Assembly (NCBI GenBank): GCA_050694015.1
Contig: JBOGWY010000214.1
Span: 1 to 15,487, forward strand
Length of the DNA: 15,487 bases
Origin: JBOGWY01 sp050694015
GTDB taxonomy: Bacteria > Actinomycetota > CADDZG01 > WHSQ01
Direction: 5' to 3'
Translations under genes and position numbers: made by a program
Shown: piece by piece, positions 12,569 through 15,487 of the stretch
Numbering within the stretch: position 1 is the first letter of the stretch
How the letters are laid out: every line of letters starts with the position of its first letter
Notes under the pieces: model-generated
Seen by the model: only the letters and a program-made list of their open reading frames with translations
Databases searched by the model: none
Told to the model about the DNA's origin: nothing

Positions 12569-13996
12569 ATGGAAAACAAACGGACGACCCAAACACGCTG
12601 CACCCGAGAACGACCCCACGCGCTCGCTCTACGCATCGCGCTCGCGTTCGCTCTGCTCGCGGGCGCTCTCCTGACCGCTCCGCCTCTCATCCAGGCGGAG
12701 GCGACGCCGGTCGTTCAGCCTCCGGCCGAGCGTCCCAACGTCTTACTCATCGTGACCGACGACCAACGTCACGACACGCTTTCGGTGATGCCCGGAGTAC
12801 GTCGTTGGTTCGGACGGCACGGGACGCGCTTCCCCGAGGCCTACGCCGCCACGCCACTGTGCTGCCCATCCCGAGCATCGATCCTCACGGGCCGCTATTC
12901 CCATACCCATCACGTTTTTAACAACGGTGAGGACGCCGTCAGATCACTCAACCACAGCGTCACCATCCAACGTCAGTTGGACGACGCCGGTTACCGGACC
13001 GGGATAGTCGGCAAGTTCTTCAACGACTGGCCCACTCGCCTCGACCCGCCGGGGTTCGACCGCTGGGCCATCTCGGACCGCGGCTATTACGGCGCCGTCT
13101 TCAACGTCCAAGGCCGGACGAGGACGGTTTCGAGGTACGTCACCGACTACATCTCGGATCGAGCAGTTTCGTTCATCCGCGATTCGTCCGAAGGTGACCG
13201 GCCATGGTTCCTGTACCTGGCCCCCCTGGCACCGCACGGACCCTTCGCACCGGAACCGGCCTATGCGAACGCACCCATCCCGGCATGGGACCGCAACCCG
13301 GCGGTACTCGAGAAGGATCTCGGCGACAAGCCCGCAGCGGTGCAGGCACCGACCGTGAACCTCGACGACCGGCGGGTGCGAAGCGGCCAACTCCGCGCGC
13401 TGATGTCGGTCGACGACATGGTCGACCGCCTCTTCGCAACCCTGGAAGAACTCGGTGAAGCCGACAACACCCTCGCGATCTACACGTCGGACAACGGGTT
13501 CTACTGGCAAGAGCATGGCCTGAGCGACAAGAGACTCCCCTACACGCAGGCCATGAAACTCCCGTTGCTCCTGCGATGGCCGAACGCGATCGAGGCCGGA
13601 CGCGTCGATCCACGACTGACGTCGAACGTGGATCTAGCGCCCACGATCCTCGAGGCCGCGCAGGTGGCGCCCAGAGACTTGCTCGACGGCGAGTCGTTGC
13701 TGCACGACGGTACGCGCACCACGGTCTTCTCGGAGTACTGGCGCGATGTAACCCAGAGAGAGATACGCGACTGGGCCTCCCTCAGGACGACCGAGTATCA
13801 GTACACCGAGTACTACGACGATGACGGTCGACGCATCTTCCGCGAGTACTACGACCTGACGAACGATCCATGGCAACTGCGCAACGTCCTCGCCGACCGC
13901 ATCGACGGTAACGAGCCATCCGCGGAAACGCTCGCCGAACTTTCGGTACGCGTACAGATCGCGCGCCGCTGCGAGGGGACTTCCTGTCTCTTCTGA
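12569..13996 (+). CDS. exported sulfatase (type I, formylglycine-dependent)
   Basis: The 475-residue protein has a basic N terminus and a hydrophobic stretch at about 19-43 (signal peptide or anchor), then a sulfatase domain opening with RPNVLLIVTDDQRHDTL (55-71; metal residues D64, D65). The activation motif CCPSRASILTGRY (98-110) has C98 in the CxPSR context for conversion to formylglycine. Further expected residues are K149, H223 in APHGPF, and D308-N309 in YTSDNGFYWQEHGL. The family cleaves sulfate esters from sugars or other molecules; the substrate is not evident. The C terminus holds C468 and C473, a probable disulfide, followed by LF. The start ATG at 12569 follows GGGGG closely; no alternative Met is in frame before the domain. 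A formylglycine-generating enzyme must be encoded elsewhere. The RTX-repeat gene follows on the same strand. Confidence 0.93.
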   Translation: MENKRTTQTRCTRERPHALALRIALAFALLAGALLTAPPLIQAEATPVVQPPAERPNVLLIVTDDQRHDTLSVMPGVRRWFGRHGTRFPEAYAATPLCCPSRASILTGRYSHTHHVFNNGEDAVRSLNHSVTIQRQLDDAGYRTGIVGKFFNDWPTRLDPPGFDRWAISDRGYYGAVFNVQGRTRTVSRYVTDYISDRAVSFIRDSSEGDRPWFLYLAPLAPHGPFAPEPAYANAPIPAWDRNPAVLEKDLGDKPAAVQAPTVNLDDRRVRSGQLRALMSVDDMVDRLFATLEELGEADNTLAIYTSDNGFYWQEHGLSDKRLPYTQAMKLPLLLRWPNAIEAGRVDPRLTSNVDLAPTILEAAQVAPRDLLDGESLLHDGTRTTVFSEYWRDVTQREIRDWASLRTTEYQYTEYYDDDGRRIFREYYDLTNDPWQLRNVLADRIDGNEPSAETLAELSVRVQIARRCEGTSCLF

Positions 13997-14041
13997 ACGT
14001 CCTTGGAGTAACGCGCCGCCATGTCGAGCTGCAGCACCGAG

Positions 14042-14047
14042 AGGAGG
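14042..14047 (+). promoter_or_regulatory. strong ribosome binding site before the upstream start of the RTX-protein gene
   Basis: AGGAGG is followed by 4 nt and the ATG at 14052. A second AGGAGG at 14120-14125 stands 7 nt before the in-frame ATG at 14133, which begins the signal peptide. The two sites decide between a 275- and a 248-residue product. A nine-codon open frame (ATG 14021 to TGA 14050) ends one base before ATG 14052. Confidence 0.6.
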
Positions 14048-14132
14048 TGACATGCGAACGAACAGCTCCGACGACCGCAACGACCTAGACGAACGTTTCG
14101 AACCGCACAGAGGTTCCAGAGGAGGAAAGAAG

Positions 14133-14879
14133 ATGAGACTCAACTTCAAGCAGATCAGCATCTTGCTGGCGATGCCCCTGTCGCTCATCGGTGCGCTGGC
14201 CGCACCGGTTCAGGCGCAGGACTTCACCGCGATGGTGGATCGGACCGGGTGGGTGAACGTCATCTCGGGTTCGGCGACCGTCTCCGGCACCGTTTCCTGC
14301 CCCGAGCCCGGCAGCGTCTCGATCGAGATCATGGTCTCGCAGGAGCGGGGCAACAACACGTATCGGGCCACGGATTACCTGAACGTGGACAACTGTCTCG
14401 GTACCCAGGAGTGGCAGGGCAAGACGGACACCGACTACTCGGGGGAAGGGCTGGAACAGGGAGCCGCCGCTTTCGAAGTGCGCTTCTACTGGAGCAACGT
14501 GACCGAGGACAGCACGGTCGAGCGATCTCTCGCGGGGCAGCTGGTCGAGTGCACCAAGATCGGGACGCTCGGAGACGATCACATGAGCGGGACGCGCCGA
14601 AACGACATCCTCTGCGGTAGCCGCGGGAACGACACCCTCTTGAGCGGCCGCGGTGACGATGCGTTGCACGGCGGCCCGGGCGGAGACGATCTCCGCGGCG
14701 AAAGCGGGATCGACAAGATCTTCGGCGGTCTCGGCAACGACGGACTGTCGGGTGGGACCGGTAACGACAGACTCGTCGCGGACGAAGGTTCCGACCGTCT
14801 CAATGGGGGCACCGGTCGAGACTCGTGCGACAGCGGTCGCGGAGCGGACCGACTCCGGTCCTGCGAACAGGGCAACTAA
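14133..14879 (+). CDS. exported protein with RTX-type calcium-binding nonapeptide repeats
   Basis: From ATG 14133 the product has 248 residues. A signal peptide (1-28) ends in VQA before Q29. A beta-rich region (about 30-140) with Cys 56, 88 and 140 follows. Then come about eleven consecutive nonapeptides of the GGxGxDxLx type (144-242; for example GGLGNDGLS, GGTGNDRLV), the parallel beta-roll that binds Ca2+ and folds after export. The ending, with CDSGRGADRLRSC, is a common cap in actinobacterial relatives. In RTX proteins the repeats usually sit beside an enzymatic or adhesive domain; the N-terminal domain here is not recognised. An in-frame ATG at 14052 with its own ribosome binding site would add 27 very hydrophilic residues before the signal sequence. 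The 14133 start is preferred because it has better spacing and puts the signal peptide at the N terminus. It follows the sulfatase gene by 136 bp. Confidence 0.88.
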   Translation: MRLNFKQISILLAMPLSLIGALAAPVQAQDFTAMVDRTGWVNVISGSATVSGTVSCPEPGSVSIEIMVSQERGNNTYRATDYLNVDNCLGTQEWQGKTDTDYSGEGLEQGAAAFEVRFYWSNVTEDSTVERSLAGQLVECTKIGTLGDDHMSGTRRNDILCGSRGNDTLLSGRGDDALHGGPGGDDLRGESGIDKIFGGLGNDGLSGGTGNDRLVADEGSDRLNGGTGRDSCDSGRGADRLRSCEQGN

Positions 14880-14889
14880 GAAGCTTGAC

Positions 14890-14918
14890 GGGTGAGGGCG
14901 AAAATCTCGCCCTCACCC
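14890..14918. terminator. 12-bp perfect hairpin after the RTX-protein gene
   Basis: GGGTGAGGGCGA (14890-14901) and its exact complement (14907-14918) close a 5-nt loop, 10 nt after the stop codon. No T-run follows on either strand. It sits between convergent genes and probably marks a transcript 3' end. Confidence 0.6.
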
Positions 14919-14996
14919 ACCGCCTAGGAACTGTCGATGTGGCTGCGGCGGCCCCACGCTCGTCGCCGAGGTTGCCCCCTTCGCATTCGGGAGCTA

Positions 14997-15017
14997 TACC
15001 CACCGGAGAGGTGGGTA
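14997..15017 (-). terminator. 8-bp hairpin after the EEP-family gene, terminator-like
   Basis: TACCCACC/GGTGGGTA with a 5-nt loop lies 13 nt downstream of the minus-strand gene's stop; outer GAGCT/AGCTC bases can extend it imperfectly. No T-run. Sequence between this and the hairpin at 14890-14918 holds nothing recognisable. Confidence 0.4.
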
Positions 15018-15030
15018 CAGGAGCTCAAAG

Positions 15031-15487
15031 CTAGGAGCCGACCGTTACCCAACGGAAGCGGTGATCGGAGTAGTAGCGCTTGCGATCGCTCGGCCGGAAC
15101 GTGCCCTCCTTGTCCCACCCGCCGGCGTGGACCTGAGAGTGCGTGAAGAACATGTCGACGCCTGCCTCGACACCGAGCTCGTAGAGCGCGTCGTGAAAGG
15201 CGTGCGGCGCGGCCGTGAAGATCTTCCACAACCTCGCGACGCGGCAGGTGCTCAGCGAACCCTGCCAGCAGCGGTCGACGTTCCAGTCGCCACCGATCAC
15301 AGTCACGTTCGTCGTCTTGTCGGCGTTGTAGCGCGTGTCCATGAAGTTTTCGATCTGCTGCGCCCACTCGCCGCGCCAGTAGTTGGCGACCCGCACGGAC
15401 TTCAGGTCCTGGGTCCGCACCAGGTGCGCGCTCAGGACCGGCACGCGCACGCCAGTCCCGCGCTCGGCGAGCAACGCGTGGGCGTGA
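15031..15487 (-). CDS. endonuclease/exonuclease/phosphatase-family protein, C-terminal part (cut by window edge)
   Basis: The open frame runs off the right edge; 152 complete codons are visible. The segment VPVLSAHLVRTQ corresponds to the THL strand of the fold (Thr replaced by Ala), VIGGDWNVDRC to the catalytic GDxN motif, and YYSDHRFRWVTVG at the C terminus to the SDHxxV motif with the catalytic His. Members are Mg2+-dependent phosphodiesterases acting on DNA, RNA, lipids or inositol phosphates; the substrate cannot be told. A TTG codon at 15472-15474 has been read as Leu, because homologous sequence continues upstream of it (HAHALLAERGTG) to the edge. Whether it is exported cannot be seen without the N terminus. 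It converges on the RTX-protein gene. Confidence 0.8.
   Translation of the reverse strand, partial: HAHALLAERGTGVRVPVLSAHLVRTQDLKSVRVANYWRGEWAQQIENFMDTRYNADKTTNVTVIGGDWNVDRCWQGSLSTCRVARLWKIFTAAPHAFHDALYELGVEAGVDMFFTHSQVHAGGWDKEGTFRPSDRKRYYSDHRFRWVTVGS

Noticed and set aside
15472..15474. TTG as the start of the EEP-family gene
   Set aside because: The frame stays open to the window edge and the visible part begins in the middle of the fold, so the gene must start further out.
12420..15487. Complete integrated mobile element at the tRNA
   Set aside because: No integrase, excisionase, relaxase or phage gene is visible, and the repeat copies are only 60 bp apart; kept only as a possible scar.

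Overview
The window looks like chromosomal DNA from a high-GC member of the Actinomycetota, probably an uncultured lineage known from an assembled genome. The reasons are the strong G/C third-position bias, the frequent GTG/TTG starts, several genes with a -10-like hexamer only 6-8 nt before the start codon (leaderless transcription, common in this phylum), and gene families frequent there (DUF2236/MpaB-like oxygenase, TldD/TldE, PNPOx-like split-barrel proteins, a MenA-type UbiA enzyme, RTX-repeat exported protein). I cannot name a genus.

Layout. 1-3115 (minus): tldD and tldE overlap by 4 bp and form a peptidase operon, followed by a hairpin and the N-terminal part of a phytanoyl-CoA dioxygenase-like gene cut by the window edge. 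3116-3369: intergenic stretch with a doublet of near-identical 28-bp palindromic repeats around a third hairpin (REP/BIME-like). 3370-3696 (plus): small protein of unknown function with a probable CTG start, its stop codon built into a strong intrinsic terminator. 3781-8949 (minus): inositol-monophosphatase-like gene, O-methyltransferase, ABC exporter, HSD10-like short-chain dehydrogenase and DUF2236 oxygenase. All read the same way, but large hairpins at 7463-7523 and 4596-4647 and a separate promoter-like motif divide them into at least three units.

9054-10883 (plus): a stand-alone PNPOx-like flavoprotein, then, with no gap, a second PNPOx-like domain fused to a complete MenA-like UbiA prenyltransferase. 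This pair is the most unusual gene arrangement here. A CoA-disulfide-reductase/NADH-oxidase-type flavoprotein converges on it, and the two stop codons share one CTAG. 12346-12418: tRNA-Arg(CCT), whose 3' end is repeated 61 bp downstream (possible attachment-site scar). 12569-14879 (plus): exported sulfatase and an exported protein with about eleven RTX calcium-binding nonapeptides. 15031-15487 (minus): C-terminal part of an endonuclease/exonuclease/phosphatase-family protein that continues beyond the window.

No transposase, integrase, CRISPR array, toxin-antitoxin pair or recognised defence system was found. The less ordinary signals are the PNPOx/PNPOx-UbiA cassette, the recurring leaderless start motif, the palindromic elements in the gaps, the duplicated tRNA end and a 21-bp in-frame duplication across a stop codon.
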